A program made the position numbers and the translations under genes. Shown piece after piece: positions 1 to 6,818 of a DNA stretch of 23,021 nucleotides. The notes under the pieces were generated by a model. That model saw only the letters and a program-made list of their open reading frames with translations, did not search any database and had not been told where the DNA came from. Within the stretch, counting starts at the first letter, position 1. Each line of letters begins with the position of its first letter. Origin of the DNA: a bacterium (lineage in GTDB: Bacteria > UBA8248); the NCBI GenBank assembly GCA_027622355.1, contig JAQBZT010000010.1:1-23021 (forward strand), given 5' to 3'.

Positions 1-201
1 TACCGGGCGCGGCTGGAAAACATCACGCTGGTAAGCGAGGATTCGGATTTGGTGCTGGCGTTTTCACTCCCCCCGGGGGCCTACGCGAGCGAGGTGATGC
101 GCGAGGTGACGAAAACCGCGCCGCCGGTTGGACATATCTCCCGCCTCGGGGAAAATGATTCACAGGCAAGACAACCGCACATCGTCGGAGGAGAAGAATG
201 A
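1..201 (+). CDS. truD: tRNA pseudouridine synthase D, C-terminal end (partial)
   Basis: This frame is open from the first base and stops at TGA 199-201, giving about 66 residues. TruD makes pseudouridine at position 13 of certain tRNAs in the cytoplasm. The recognisable part is the segment FSLPPGAYASEVMREV. It matches the C-terminal signature of TruD, where a hydrophobic strand, LP-x-G-x-[YF]-A-[ST] and a [LM]RE helix end the catalytic domain. The tail after this motif, rich in Gln, Asn and Gly, is short and not conserved. The stop overlaps the ATG of the next gene (ATGA at 198-201), so the two are probably translationally coupled. The catalytic Asp lies upstream of the window, so the call rests on one motif. 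Confidence 0.8.
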   Translation, partial: YRARLENITLVSEDSDLVLAFSLPPGAYASEVMREVTKTAPPVGHISRLGENDSQARQPHIVGGEE

Positions 202-1109
202 AGGTTTTTGTCACAGGCGGCTCGGGCTATGTGGGCGAAACCCTGCTTCACCAGCTTTCCGAGGCGGGCCATGAGATTCGCGTGCTCTCGAGAGATCCCG
301 AGCCCGCGCGCCAGCGCCTCACCTCCATCAGGGGCGTTTACCCTGTCGGTGGAGACATTACACAGTCTTCAATCGATCAGCTCGCCGCGCTGATGAAAAA
401 GTGCGAGGCGGTGATTCACCTGGTCGGCGTCATCATCGAAAAGGGCACGGGGGGATTCGAGGCCGTTCATGTCGAGGGCACCCGCCGGGTGGTCGAGGCG
501 GCGAAGCGGGCCGGCGTGAAGCGGTTCGTTCACATGAGCGCGCTGGGCACCCGCGAGGGCGCCGTGGCCCGCTACCACAAGACCAAATGGGCGGCGGAAC
601 AGATCGTCCGCGAGAGCGGAATCGCGTGGACCATTCTCCGCCCTTCAATCCTTTTCGGGGAAAAAGACGAGTTCCTGAACACCTTCGCCGGAATCGCACG
701 GATTTCGCCCGCCCTTCCCGTCATCGGATCGGGGAAGGGAAAGCTGCAACCCATCTGGGTGGAAGACGTGTGCCGCTGCTTCACGCGGGCGCTGGAGCGG
801 CCCGAGACGGGGGGGAAGGTGTTCGAGCTCGGCGGCGAAAAGGCCTATGCCCTGAAAGAGATTTTGCGGATGCTCCTGAGGGCCTCCGGCAAGAAGCGGC
901 TTCTCATCCACCTGCCGGTGCTGCTGGCGCGGCTTCAGGCGGCCCTGTTCGATGTGCTTCCCGGAAAGCCCCCCTTCACCGCCGACCAGATCACGATGCT
1001 GGGCGAGGACAACGTGTGCGATCCCGGCCCGATGAAAGCAGCCTTCGATCTGGCGCCCCGCTCCCTCGAAGACTACATGGAAAAGAGCTTCGGCCACGCC
1101 CCCGCGTAG
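198..1109 (+). CDS. NAD(P)-binding epimerase-like protein, complex I NDUFA9-type family
   Basis: This is a 303-residue atypical short-chain dehydrogenase. The N-terminus has the Rossmann dinucleotide-binding motif TGGSGYVG (residues 6-13). Further on are the strand AVIHLVG (71-77), FVHMSALG (110-117) with Ser114, and YHKTK (126-130), a YxxxK pair. ILRPS (147-151) is typical of the NmrA/NDUFA9 branch. Members bind NAD(P)H. Some are nucleotide-sugar or quinone-related enzymes, others are non-catalytic accessory proteins, so the substrate cannot be read from the sequence. The start overlaps the truD stop by ATGA, and GGAGGAGAAG lies just upstream as ribosome binding site. No respiratory complex I gene is in the window, so the NDUFA9 label describes family likeness only. 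Confidence 0.85.
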   Translation: MKVFVTGGSGYVGETLLHQLSEAGHEIRVLSRDPEPARQRLTSIRGVYPVGGDITQSSIDQLAALMKKCEAVIHLVGVIIEKGTGGFEAVHVEGTRRVVEAAKRAGVKRFVHMSALGTREGAVARYHKTKWAAEQIVRESGIAWTILRPSILFGEKDEFLNTFAGIARISPALPVIGSGKGKLQPIWVEDVCRCFTRALERPETGGKVFELGGEKAYALKEILRMLLRASGKKRLLIHLPVLLARLQAALFDVLPGKPPFTADQITMLGEDNVCDPGPMKAAFDLAPRSLEDYMEKSFGHAPA

Positions 1110-1136
1110 ATCACACGCACTTTCGCGGAAACTCTG

Positions 1137-1583
1137 ATGGCGAAAACGAGAATCCTGTTTCTTTGCACGGGCAACTCCTGCCGGAGCCAGATGGCGGAAG
1201 GGTGGGCGCGGCATCTTCGCGGCGATCGGATCGCGCCCTTCTCCGCCGGCATCGAGGCGCACGGCCTCAATCCCCGCGCGGTGCGGGCGATGGAGGAGGC
1301 GGGCGTTGGCATCTCCGGCCAGTCCTCGAAGACCCTCGCCGCCCTTTCGGGCACCACCTTCGATTATGTCGTGACGATCTGCGGCCATGCGCACGAAGCC
1401 TGTCCCGCCTTTCCGGGCGGCGCGAAGATCATCCACAGGGGATTCGACGATCCGCCCCTCCTTGCGAAAGGGGCCGGGACGGAAGAGGAAGCCATGCTTC
1501 ACTACCGGCGGGTGCGCGATGAGATCCGCGCCTTCATCGAAACCCTCCCCGGTGCGCTGGCGGATCGATCGGAAGGGGGATGA
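1137..1583 (+). CDS. arsC: Arsenate reductase, thioredoxin-coupled (low-molecular-weight phosphatase fold)
   Basis: The 148-residue cytoplasmic enzyme reduces arsenate to arsenite using a cysteine relay that is recycled by thioredoxin. The P-loop CTGNSCRSQ starts at Cys10. The relay cysteines Cys82 and Cys89 lie in TICGHAHEACP. These are the same positions as the three essential cysteines of Bacillus subtilis ArsC. FDDP (103-106) supplies the general-acid Asp of this fold. Presence of both relay cysteines argues for arsenate reductase rather than a protein tyrosine phosphatase. No arsR, arsB or acr3 gene lies beside it, so arsenite export must be encoded elsewhere. The gene follows the NDUFA9-like gene by 27 bp and is convergent with mutY. 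Confidence 0.9.
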   Translation: MAKTRILFLCTGNSCRSQMAEGWARHLRGDRIAPFSAGIEAHGLNPRAVRAMEEAGVGISGQSSKTLAALSGTTFDYVVTICGHAHEACPAFPGGAKIIHRGFDDPPLLAKGAGTEEEAMLHYRRVRDEIRAFIETLPGALADRSEGG

Positions 1584-1592
1584 CGGAGAGCG

Positions 1593-2735
1593 TCAGGGCG
1601 TTCCGTTCCGCGATTCATGAACCGCCCGAAGGACGGCCCGCTGCGCGCTCGAAAGCGGAAGGGCGCTTATTTCCTCAACGTCCGCCCACAAACGATCTTC
1701 GCTCTCCCTGCGGTCTCGGCGGCTTGATGCGGGCAGGGCGGCGTGGACGATGAACCGGATCTTCCGGTGGGTGAGCGTGCGCTCAAGGCGCGCGATCTCG
1801 GGACCCGCCCGCCAGCCCGCGCCGAAGTGCGCCGCGCAGATTTTTTCGAGCAGCGGGGCTTTCGCGGACCGGGCGTGACCCTCCGCCATCTCGCCGGGAA
1901 GCTCCCACATTCCCCCGAAAAGACCCTCATCGGGCCGCTTTCTGAGCAAGAGGCGCCCGGCCTGTTCCCCCCACAGCTGAACCGCCGTCGTTTTTGCGGG
2001 GGGTGTCTTCTTTTTCTTGCGGGGGCGGCGAGAGACCGTGCCCGCCTCGCGGGCCGCGCAAAGAAGGCGGAGCGGACATGCCCCGCAGGCGGGATTGCGC
2101 GGGGTGCAGATGCGCGCGCCCAGGTCCATGAGGGCCTGGTTGAAGTCGCCGGGCCGGGAGGAAGGGACGAGCGCTTCCGCCTCTTCCTCGATGAATGCGC
2201 GCCCCTTGGGGGCGTCCACGGGGAGAGCGCAATCGAGCAGCCGGCTGAGAACGCGCAGGACGTTTCCGTCCACGGCGGCGGTTCGCTCCCCGAAGGCGAT
2301 GCTGGCCAGCGCGCCGGCCATGTAGGGGCCCACCCCGGGGAGAGCGCGGAGCGCCTCGCGGCCCTCAGGCAGCTTCCCGCCCATGGCGTCCGCGATCCGA
2401 CGGGCGGCACGATGGAGGTTGCGGGCGCGGGCGTAATAGCCCATCCCCTGCCATTCGGCGAGGACGCTCTCGAGCGGGGCGTCCGCCAGGGCGGCGATGG
2501 TGGGAAAGCGTGCGAGGAAGGGGAGGTAGCGCGCGCGGACGGTCTCCGCCCGCGTCTGCTGCAGCATGGATTCGGAGACCCAGATGCGGTAGGGGTCTTT
2601 TTCTCCCCGCCAGGGCAGCTCGCGCTTTTCCCTGTCGTACCAGCGGAGAAGCCGCTCTCTGATGGCCCGGCGCCAGCGCGCCTCCGGGAGCCGGGTGTTT
2701 TCGCTGCGGTGGCTTTCGGCGGTTTTGTTTGGCAT
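1593..2735 (-). CDS. mutY: A/G-specific adenine DNA glycosylase MutY
   Basis: MutY removes adenine mispaired with 8-oxoguanine or guanine in base excision repair. From the ATG at 2735 the protein has 380 residues. Visible in order: WVSESMLQQT (52-61) with catalytic Glu55; helix-hairpin-helix LPGVGPYMAGAL (132-143); AAVDGN (153-158) with catalytic Asp156; a [4Fe-4S] ligand set Cys210-x6-Cys217-x2-Cys220-x5-Cys226; then a C-terminal NUDIX-like 8-oxoG recognition domain with RKRPDEGLFGGMWELPGE. The frame stays open upstream to 3131, but MutY proteins begin near this ATG and the extension would cover the divergent gene. There is no clear Shine-Dalgarno at this start. As an iron-sulfur enzyme it is a likely client of the isc operon about 1.5 kb away. 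Confidence 0.92.
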   Translation of the reverse strand: MPNKTAESHRSENTRLPEARWRRAIRERLLRWYDREKRELPWRGEKDPYRIWVSESMLQQTRAETVRARYLPFLARFPTIAALADAPLESVLAEWQGMGYYARARNLHRAARRIADAMGGKLPEGREALRALPGVGPYMAGALASIAFGERTAAVDGNVLRVLSRLLDCALPVDAPKGRAFIEEEAEALVPSSRPGDFNQALMDLGARICTPRNPACGACPLRLLCAAREAGTVSRRPRKKKKTPPAKTTAVQLWGEQAGRLLLRKRPDEGLFGGMWELPGEMAEGHARSAKAPLLEKICAAHFGAGWRAGPEIARLERTLTHRKIRFIVHAALPASSRRDRRESEDRLWADVEEISALPLSSAQRAVLRAVHESRNGTP

Positions 2736-2765
2736 GTTTTTCGGATAATGATGTTGGAGGTTTTT

Positions 2766-4022
2766 ATGTTTTGGCGATTTCGCCCCATGGCCCAGGGATC
2801 GGCAGGCATTATGCGCCCGGATCGTCTCCTTCATCCAGCCCGCTTTTTCGTTTTTCTCTGGCTTTTTGTCTCGGCTTCGGCGGGGGCTCCTTTCCTCACG
2901 GCGGAGGCCGCTCCCGTTGAGCGATATGTTCTGGGCGCCGCGCTCGAGCTCTCCGGCGCGGGTGCTGCTTTCGGGAAAGAGGCCCGGGACGCCATTCTGC
3001 TCGAAGTGGACCGCATCAACCGCCTGGGCGCCGGCCAGTCCCCCCGCCGGGAAATCTGGCTCATCATCCTCGACACGGCAGGGCTGCCCGCCAAGGCGGC
3101 GAGCGCGGTCCGCAATCTGGCGCTCGATCACAACGCCGTCGCGATCATTGGCCCCACGGAGCCGACCTCCGCGCTTTGGGCGGCGGCGGAGGCCGAGCGC
3201 CAGCGCGTTCCCTTTATTTCACTCTCCTCTGCCGGGGATCTGTTCGAGGAACCGAAGAAATGGGTGTTTTCCTCCGCCCAGTCATTTTCCATGCAGGCGC
3301 AACGGATTCTTCAGCACATGCAGGGGCTGGGGATGCGGAAAGCCGCCGTTCTGGCGCCAGAGGACGAGTATGGCGCGCACGGCCGGGAGCGGCTCAGCGC
3401 GCTGGCACCGGAGGCGGGCATCTCCCTCGTCCTGAACGAGGCGCATTCGCCGCAGGAGCACAATTTTCTCCCGTTCATTCAGCAGGCGATGGCGCGGAGC
3501 GCGGATGTCTTTCTGGGCTGGACCCGGAACGAATCCCGGCTGGCGCTTCTCCGGGCCCGCTTGGCGCTCGATGCGGATTTGCCCGTTTATCTTTCGGCAC
3601 CTTTTTTGCGCCCGCAGAACGAAAAGGAGAACAGCCGCGTCATGGCGGGCGTCCGCTTCCCGGCGCACAGGATTCTGGCCACCGATCTCCTTCCCCCGGA
3701 AGAGCCGGGCCTGGGCGAGGTGCAATGGTTTCGGGCAGCCTTCAGCTACCGTTTTCAACGCCCGCCTGGCGGGATGGCGGCATATGCGGCGGATGCGGTG
3801 CGGATCTTCGCGGAAGCAACATCCTCCAAAAAAATCGACCGGAGCACAGTTCAGCGCAAAATCGAGGAAATGCGCAGCTTCATGGGGCTCACCGGGAGAT
3901 TCCGTTTTTCGCGCCGCCGCCACCAGGGCCTCTCGGCGGACTCCTATCTCATGATCCGCGTGGGAGAGGACGGAAAATGGGAGCTGGACCGCTCCCCTAA
4001 GGTCCCTCCCCCTTCCCCCTGA
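2766..4022 (+). CDS. ABC transporter substrate-binding protein, branched-chain amino acid (LivJ-like) type
   Basis: The 418-residue protein looks like a periplasmic type I binding protein (Peripla_BP_6 class). A hydrophobic segment around FFVFLWLFVSASAG, ending near AEAA, is a signal peptide. The mature part begins YVLGAALELSGAGAAFGKEA, the usual opening strand and ligand loop of LivJ-type proteins. NHNAVAIIGP-like (DHNAVAIIGPTEP) and VPFISLSSAG follow, where this family holds the ligand. The start at 2766 has GGAGG at 2756-2760 with 5-nt spacing. A second ATG at 2811 would give a shorter, more standard signal peptide but has a weak ribosome site. No permease or ATPase gene is adjacent, so it is an orphan. 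Ligand unknown. Confidence 0.8.
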   Translation: MFWRFRPMAQGSAGIMRPDRLLHPARFFVFLWLFVSASAGAPFLTAEAAPVERYVLGAALELSGAGAAFGKEARDAILLEVDRINRLGAGQSPRREIWLIILDTAGLPAKAASAVRNLALDHNAVAIIGPTEPTSALWAAAEAERQRVPFISLSSAGDLFEEPKKWVFSSAQSFSMQAQRILQHMQGLGMRKAAVLAPEDEYGAHGRERLSALAPEAGISLVLNEAHSPQEHNFLPFIQQAMARSADVFLGWTRNESRLALLRARLALDADLPVYLSAPFLRPQNEKENSRVMAGVRFPAHRILATDLLPPEEPGLGEVQWFRAAFSYRFQRPPGGMAAYAADAVRIFAEATSSKKIDRSTVQRKIEEMRSFMGLTGRFRFSRRRHQGLSADSYLMIRVGEDGKWELDRSPKVPPPSP

Positions 4023-4068
4023 GCGCTCGCAGATCCCCTGAAAATTCAGGAAATTCCGCAAATCCGGA

Positions 4069-4097
4069 TTGACAAAACCCAGCAGGAAGTATATATA
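4069..4097 (+). promoter_or_regulatory. Promoter of the isc operon
   Basis: A consensus -35 box TTGACA (4069-4074) is followed, after a 17-bp spacer, by TATATA (4092-4097) as -10 box. It is the best sigma-70-like promoter in the window and stands in a locally AT-rich stretch. Transcription should start near 4104, giving a leader of about 80 nt before iscR. Confidence 0.75.
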
Positions 4098-4131
4098 TAC
4101 GACTAGATTTATCGCCGACTAAATAGGTCGG
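4095..4131 (+). promoter_or_regulatory. Putative IscR (Rrf2-type) operator
   Basis: The core is an inverted repeat CCGAC (4115-4119), 7-bp spacer, GTCGG (4127-4131). Its left half, ATCGCCGACTAAAT, fits the left half of the type 1 IscR consensus (ATASYYGACTRWWW) with one mismatch. A second half-site GACTA (4101-4105) lies 16 bp upstream of the GACTA at 4117-4121. The sites cover the predicted transcription start and early leader, so bound IscR could block transcription of its own operon. Binding is inferred from motif likeness and position. Confidence 0.6.
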
Positions 4132-4136
4132 ATTAA

Positions 4137-4169
4137 TGGGTGCCTGAAAACCCACCCAAGTGTTTGTTT
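4137..4169 (+). promoter_or_regulatory. Leader hairpin followed by U-rich tract, possible attenuator
   Basis: TGGGTG (4137-4142) pairs with CACCCA (4153-4158) around a 10-nt loop. Downstream comes a T-rich run with two to five T in a row. This resembles a weak intrinsic terminator inside the iscR leader, about 17 nt before the predicted start codon. The stem is only 6 bp, so it may be fortuitous. Confidence 0.3.
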
Positions 4170-4185
4170 TTAAAAGGACTAAGAA

Positions 4186-4611
4186 ATTTTCACTTTTTCC
4201 AAGCGAACGGATTACGGTTTGATGGCGCTTGCCCACCTCGCCAGCCAGGAGGAGGGGGAGGCCACCAACGCCAAGGCCATCGCCGCCCGCTACGGACTTC
4301 CCTCGGAACTGCTGGCCAAGACCATGCAGCAGCTTGCCAAGAGCGGAATCGTCGACTCCCGCAACGGCCCCAAGGGGGGGTACGTTCTTTCCCGGCGGCC
4401 CGAGTCCATCAGTGTCGTGGAAATCATCGAGGCCATCGAGGGCCCGGTTGCTCTGGCGAACTGCCAGGTGGGCGTTCCCGCCGACTGCGATCAGTTTGGG
4501 ACCTGTCCCATCGTTCAGCCCATGGAGCGCATTCAGGGGAAAGTGATCGAGCTGCTCTCCCGCATGACGCTTCTGGATATGACCAATACACCCCTAGGAG
4601 TTTTTCAATGA
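4186..4611 (+). CDS. iscR: Rrf2-family iron-sulfur regulator IscR, probable ATT start
   Basis: IscR is a winged-helix transcription factor that binds a [2Fe-2S] cluster and represses its own isc operon when clusters are plentiful. With an ATT start at 4186 the protein has 141 residues and opens FTFSKRTDYGLMALAHLAS, the standard first helix of Rrf2 proteins. The usual start codons appear only at 4219 (TTG) or 4222 (ATG), which would cut off that helix. AAAAGGA (4172-4178) is 7 nt before the ATT, and a stop (TAA 4180-4182) closes the frame just upstream. The wing motif GPKGGYVLSR (61-70) precedes cluster-ligand cysteines Cys93, Cys101 and Cys107. The stop overlaps the iscS ATG (ATGA 4608-4611). 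Family and context are firm; the start is inferred. Confidence 0.88.
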   Translation: MFTFSKRTDYGLMALAHLASQEEGEATNAKAIAARYGLPSELLAKTMQQLAKSGIVDSRNGPKGGYVLSRRPESISVVEIIEAIEGPVALANCQVGVPADCDQFGTCPIVQPMERIQGKVIELLSRMTLLDMTNTPLGVFQ

Positions 4612-5855
4612 GCCTGAAGTTTCCTATCTATATGGATTACCAGGCGACCACGCCGCTCGATGAGCGCGTGCTCGAGGAGATGCGCCCGTATTTCACCGAA
4701 AAGTTCGGGAACGCCGCCAGCCGCAATCACAGCTACGGATGGGAGGCGGAAAAGGCCGTCGATCAGTCCCGAGAGAAGCTGGCGGCCGTGATCGGCGCCG
4801 ACCCCCGCGAGATCATTTTCACGAGCGGCGCCACCGAGTCGGACAACATGGCCCTGAAGGGCGTTGCCGAGATGTACAAGAGCAAAGGGAAGCACATCGT
4901 CACCTCGGGCATCGAGCACAAGGCCATCATTGACTCGGCGAAGCGCCTCGAAACCTGGGGCTTCGATGTCACCTACATCGATCCGCCCGAGGACGCCATC
5001 ACCACGGCAAAGATGGTGGAAGATGCGCTTCGCGAGGACACCATCCTGGTTTCCATTATGGCGGCGAACAACGAGGTGGGCGTCCTGAATCCCATCGGCG
5101 AGATCGGAAAGCTCTGCCGGGATCGCGACATCTTTTTCCACACGGACGCCACCCAGGGCTACGGAAAAATTCCGATCGACGTGGACGAGATGTGCATTGA
5201 TCTGCTCTCCGCTTCCGGCCACAAGATTTACGGGCCCAAGGGCGTGGGGCTGCTCTACGTGCGGCGCAGAAAGCCGCGCGTGCGCCTCTCGCCGCTCATT
5301 GACGGTGGCGGCCATGAGCGCGGCATGCGCTCGGGCACCCTGCCAACCCACCAGATTGTGGGCACCCTGAACGTGACGGGCATCGTCGGCTTCGCGAAGG
5401 CAGCGGAGCTCTGCGCGGAAGAGATGGAAGAGGAAAACATCCGCCTCGTGAATCTCCGCGACAGGTTCAAGTCCATCCTCTTCGAGAGCCTCGAGGAGGT
5501 TTACATCAACGGGCACGAGACGAAGCGCCTGGCTGGGAACCTGAACGTCAGCTTCCCCTATGTCGAGGGCGAATCCCTCATCATGGGCCTGAGCGATGTG
5601 GCGGTCTCCTCCGGCTCGGCGTGCACCTCGGCGAGCCTCGAGCCGAGCTACGTTCTCAAGGGAATGGGCCGCGGCGACGAGCTGGCCCACTCCTCGATCC
5701 GGTTCGGTCTCGGCCGCTTCACCACCGAGGAAGAGGTGGAATACGTCGCGGAAAAAGCCGTGGAGATCGTGAACCGGCTTCGCGAGATGAGCCCACTCTA
5801 CGAGATGGTGAAAGAGGGTGTCGATCTCTCGAAAGTGGAATGGCAGTCGCATTAA
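4608..5855 (+). CDS. iscS: Cysteine desulfurase IscS
   Basis: IscS is a PLP enzyme that takes sulfur from L-cysteine and passes the persulfide to IscU, and to tRNA thiolation and other acceptors. The 415-residue protein carries His104, FHTDATQGYG with Asp180, SGHKIYGPKG with the PLP lysine Lys206, HERGMRSGT, and the mobile loop SSGSACTSASLEPS with the persulfide Cys339. It ends EWQSH, close to the EWAHH of E. coli IscS, a tail that contacts IscU. This marks it as a housekeeping group I desulfurase. A frame upstream stays open back to 4140, but it overlaps iscR and is not conserved. The ATG at 4608 has TAGGAG at 4595-4600 and overlaps the iscR stop. Confidence 0.97.
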   Translation: MSLKFPIYMDYQATTPLDERVLEEMRPYFTEKFGNAASRNHSYGWEAEKAVDQSREKLAAVIGADPREIIFTSGATESDNMALKGVAEMYKSKGKHIVTSGIEHKAIIDSAKRLETWGFDVTYIDPPEDAITTAKMVEDALREDTILVSIMAANNEVGVLNPIGEIGKLCRDRDIFFHTDATQGYGKIPIDVDEMCIDLLSASGHKIYGPKGVGLLYVRRRKPRVRLSPLIDGGGHERGMRSGTLPTHQIVGTLNVTGIVGFAKAAELCAEEMEEENIRLVNLRDRFKSILFESLEEVYINGHETKRLAGNLNVSFPYVEGESLIMGLSDVAVSSGSACTSASLEPSYVLKGMGRGDELAHSSIRFGLGRFTTEEEVEYVAEKAVEIVNRLREMSPLYEMVKEGVDLSKVEWQSH

Positions 5856-5908
5856 TAAGTTGATCCGGGAGGAAACAACCTCCCCTCTGATACAGGAGAA
5901 AGCGGGAA

Positions 5909-6319
5909 ATGGCCTACAGTGACAAAGTGGTCGATCACTACAACAATCCACGGAACGTCGGCTCTCTCGACAAGAACGATCAATCTGTCGGAACAGGGGT
6001 TGTCGGCGCCCCCGAATGCGGTGATGTAATGAAGCTGCAGATCAAGGTCAACCCCGAGGGCGTGATCGAGGACGCCAAGTTCAAGACCTTTGGCTGCGGA
6101 AGCGCCATCGCGTCGAGTTCCCTGGCCACGGAGTGGCTCAAGGGCAAGACGATCGACGAGGCGGAGGAGATCAAGAACACCCAGATCGTAGAGGAGTTGA
6201 GCCTTCCGCCGGTCAAAATTCACTGTTCGGTGCTGGCCGAGGATGCCATTAAAACGGCACTGAACGATTTCCGCGAGAAAAACAGCCTGCCGGTTGCCGA
6301 GAAAAAAGGCCACCATTAG
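5909..6319 (+). CDS. iscU: Iron-sulfur cluster assembly scaffold IscU
   Basis: IscU builds a [2Fe-2S] cluster from sulfur supplied by IscS and hands it on with help from HscA and HscB. The 136-residue protein has the three ligand cysteines in the classical positions: Cys37 in ECGD with Asp39, Cys63 in FGCGS, and Cys106 preceded by His105. LPPVK (99-103) is the peptide recognised by the HscA chaperone and matches the chaperone genes downstream. CAGGAGAAAG upstream gives a good ribosome binding site. A 53-bp gap separates it from iscS. The sequence is full length and intact. Confidence 0.97.
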   Translation: MAYSDKVVDHYNNPRNVGSLDKNDQSVGTGVVGAPECGDVMKLQIKVNPEGVIEDAKFKTFGCGSAIASSSLATEWLKGKTIDEAEEIKNTQIVEELSLPPVKIHCSVLAEDAIKTALNDFREKNSLPVAEKKGHH

Positions 6320-6355
6320 GCCGCGCCGGAAGGTTATGGGCCGGAGGGAAAAACA

Positions 6356-6718
6356 ATGGATTCTGTGACGGACAAAGAAAAAAAACTCACCATCGAGGTG
6401 ACCGACAAGGCGGTGGAGAACATCAAGCGCCTTCAGGAGAAAGAGGGCAAGGCGGACACCGTCGTCCGCGTGGGCGTCCGCGGGGGCGGGTGCTCGGGGC
6501 TTTCCTACGTTCTTCAGTTCGAGAGCGCCGAGAAGGCCGGCCTCATGGATCATGTGATCGAAAAAGACGGCGCCCGCATCGTCATCGACAAGAAAAGCCT
6601 CATCTTTTTGGCGGGCACCACACTCGATTTCGATGACGGCTTGATGGGCAAGGGCTTTACGTTCAAGAATCCCAATGCCCACCAGACCTGTGGCTGCGGG
6701 GAAAGCTTCTCCGCCTAG
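6356..6718 (+). CDS. iscA: A-type iron-sulfur carrier IscA
   Basis: A-type carriers receive clusters from IscU and deliver them to apo-proteins, especially [4Fe-4S] clients. The protein is 120 residues, slightly longer than the usual 107 because of a short charged N-terminus. The three conserved cysteines are Cys46 in RGGGCSGLSY and Cys112 and Cys114 in CGCGESF near the C-terminus. GGAGGG (6343-6348) is 7 nt before the ATG. It could equally be named ErpA or SufA by sequence alone, but its place between iscU and hscB supports IscA. Confidence 0.93.
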   Translation: MDSVTDKEKKLTIEVTDKAVENIKRLQEKEGKADTVVRVGVRGGGCSGLSYVLQFESAEKAGLMDHVIEKDGARIVIDKKSLIFLAGTTLDFDDGLMGKGFTFKNPNAHQTCGCGESFSA

Positions 6719-6730
6719 CGCAGACCGAAG

Positions 6731-6777
6731 AACGCGCCGTGCTTCCCTGTAGCCCAGGTTGCGCGACGCGTTTTTTG
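6731..6777 (+). terminator. Possible intra-operon hairpin with T tract between iscA and hscB
   Basis: AACGCG (6731-6736) can pair with CGCGTT (6767-6772) across a 30-nt loop, and the T run continues to 6776. It lies in the 100-bp iscA-hscB gap, the largest inside the operon. It may act as a partial terminator that lowers hscBA-fdx expression, or as an RNA-processing site. The stem is short and the loop long, so support is weak. Confidence 0.25.
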
Positions 6778-6818
6778 TTGGAAGAGCACAGGGGGCGGCA
6801 GATCGCCGGCAAAGACGA

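Noticed and set aside
2736..3131. N-terminal extension of MutY up to 3131
   Set aside because: It runs antisense through the signal peptide and first domain of the binding-protein gene and shows no MutY homology.
4037..4050. CCTGAA-AA-TTCAGG hairpin after the binding-protein gene as terminator
   Set aside because: There is no T run after it and the stem is weak; it may be chance or a minor operator.
4140..4607. Long N-terminal extension of IscS from GTG 4140
   Set aside because: It overlaps iscR in another frame, has low-complexity non-conserved sequence, and IscS homology begins at ATG 4608.
4605..5951. 448-codon open frame antisense to iscS
   Set aside because: It mirrors iscS codons; composition is biased and no family motif is present.
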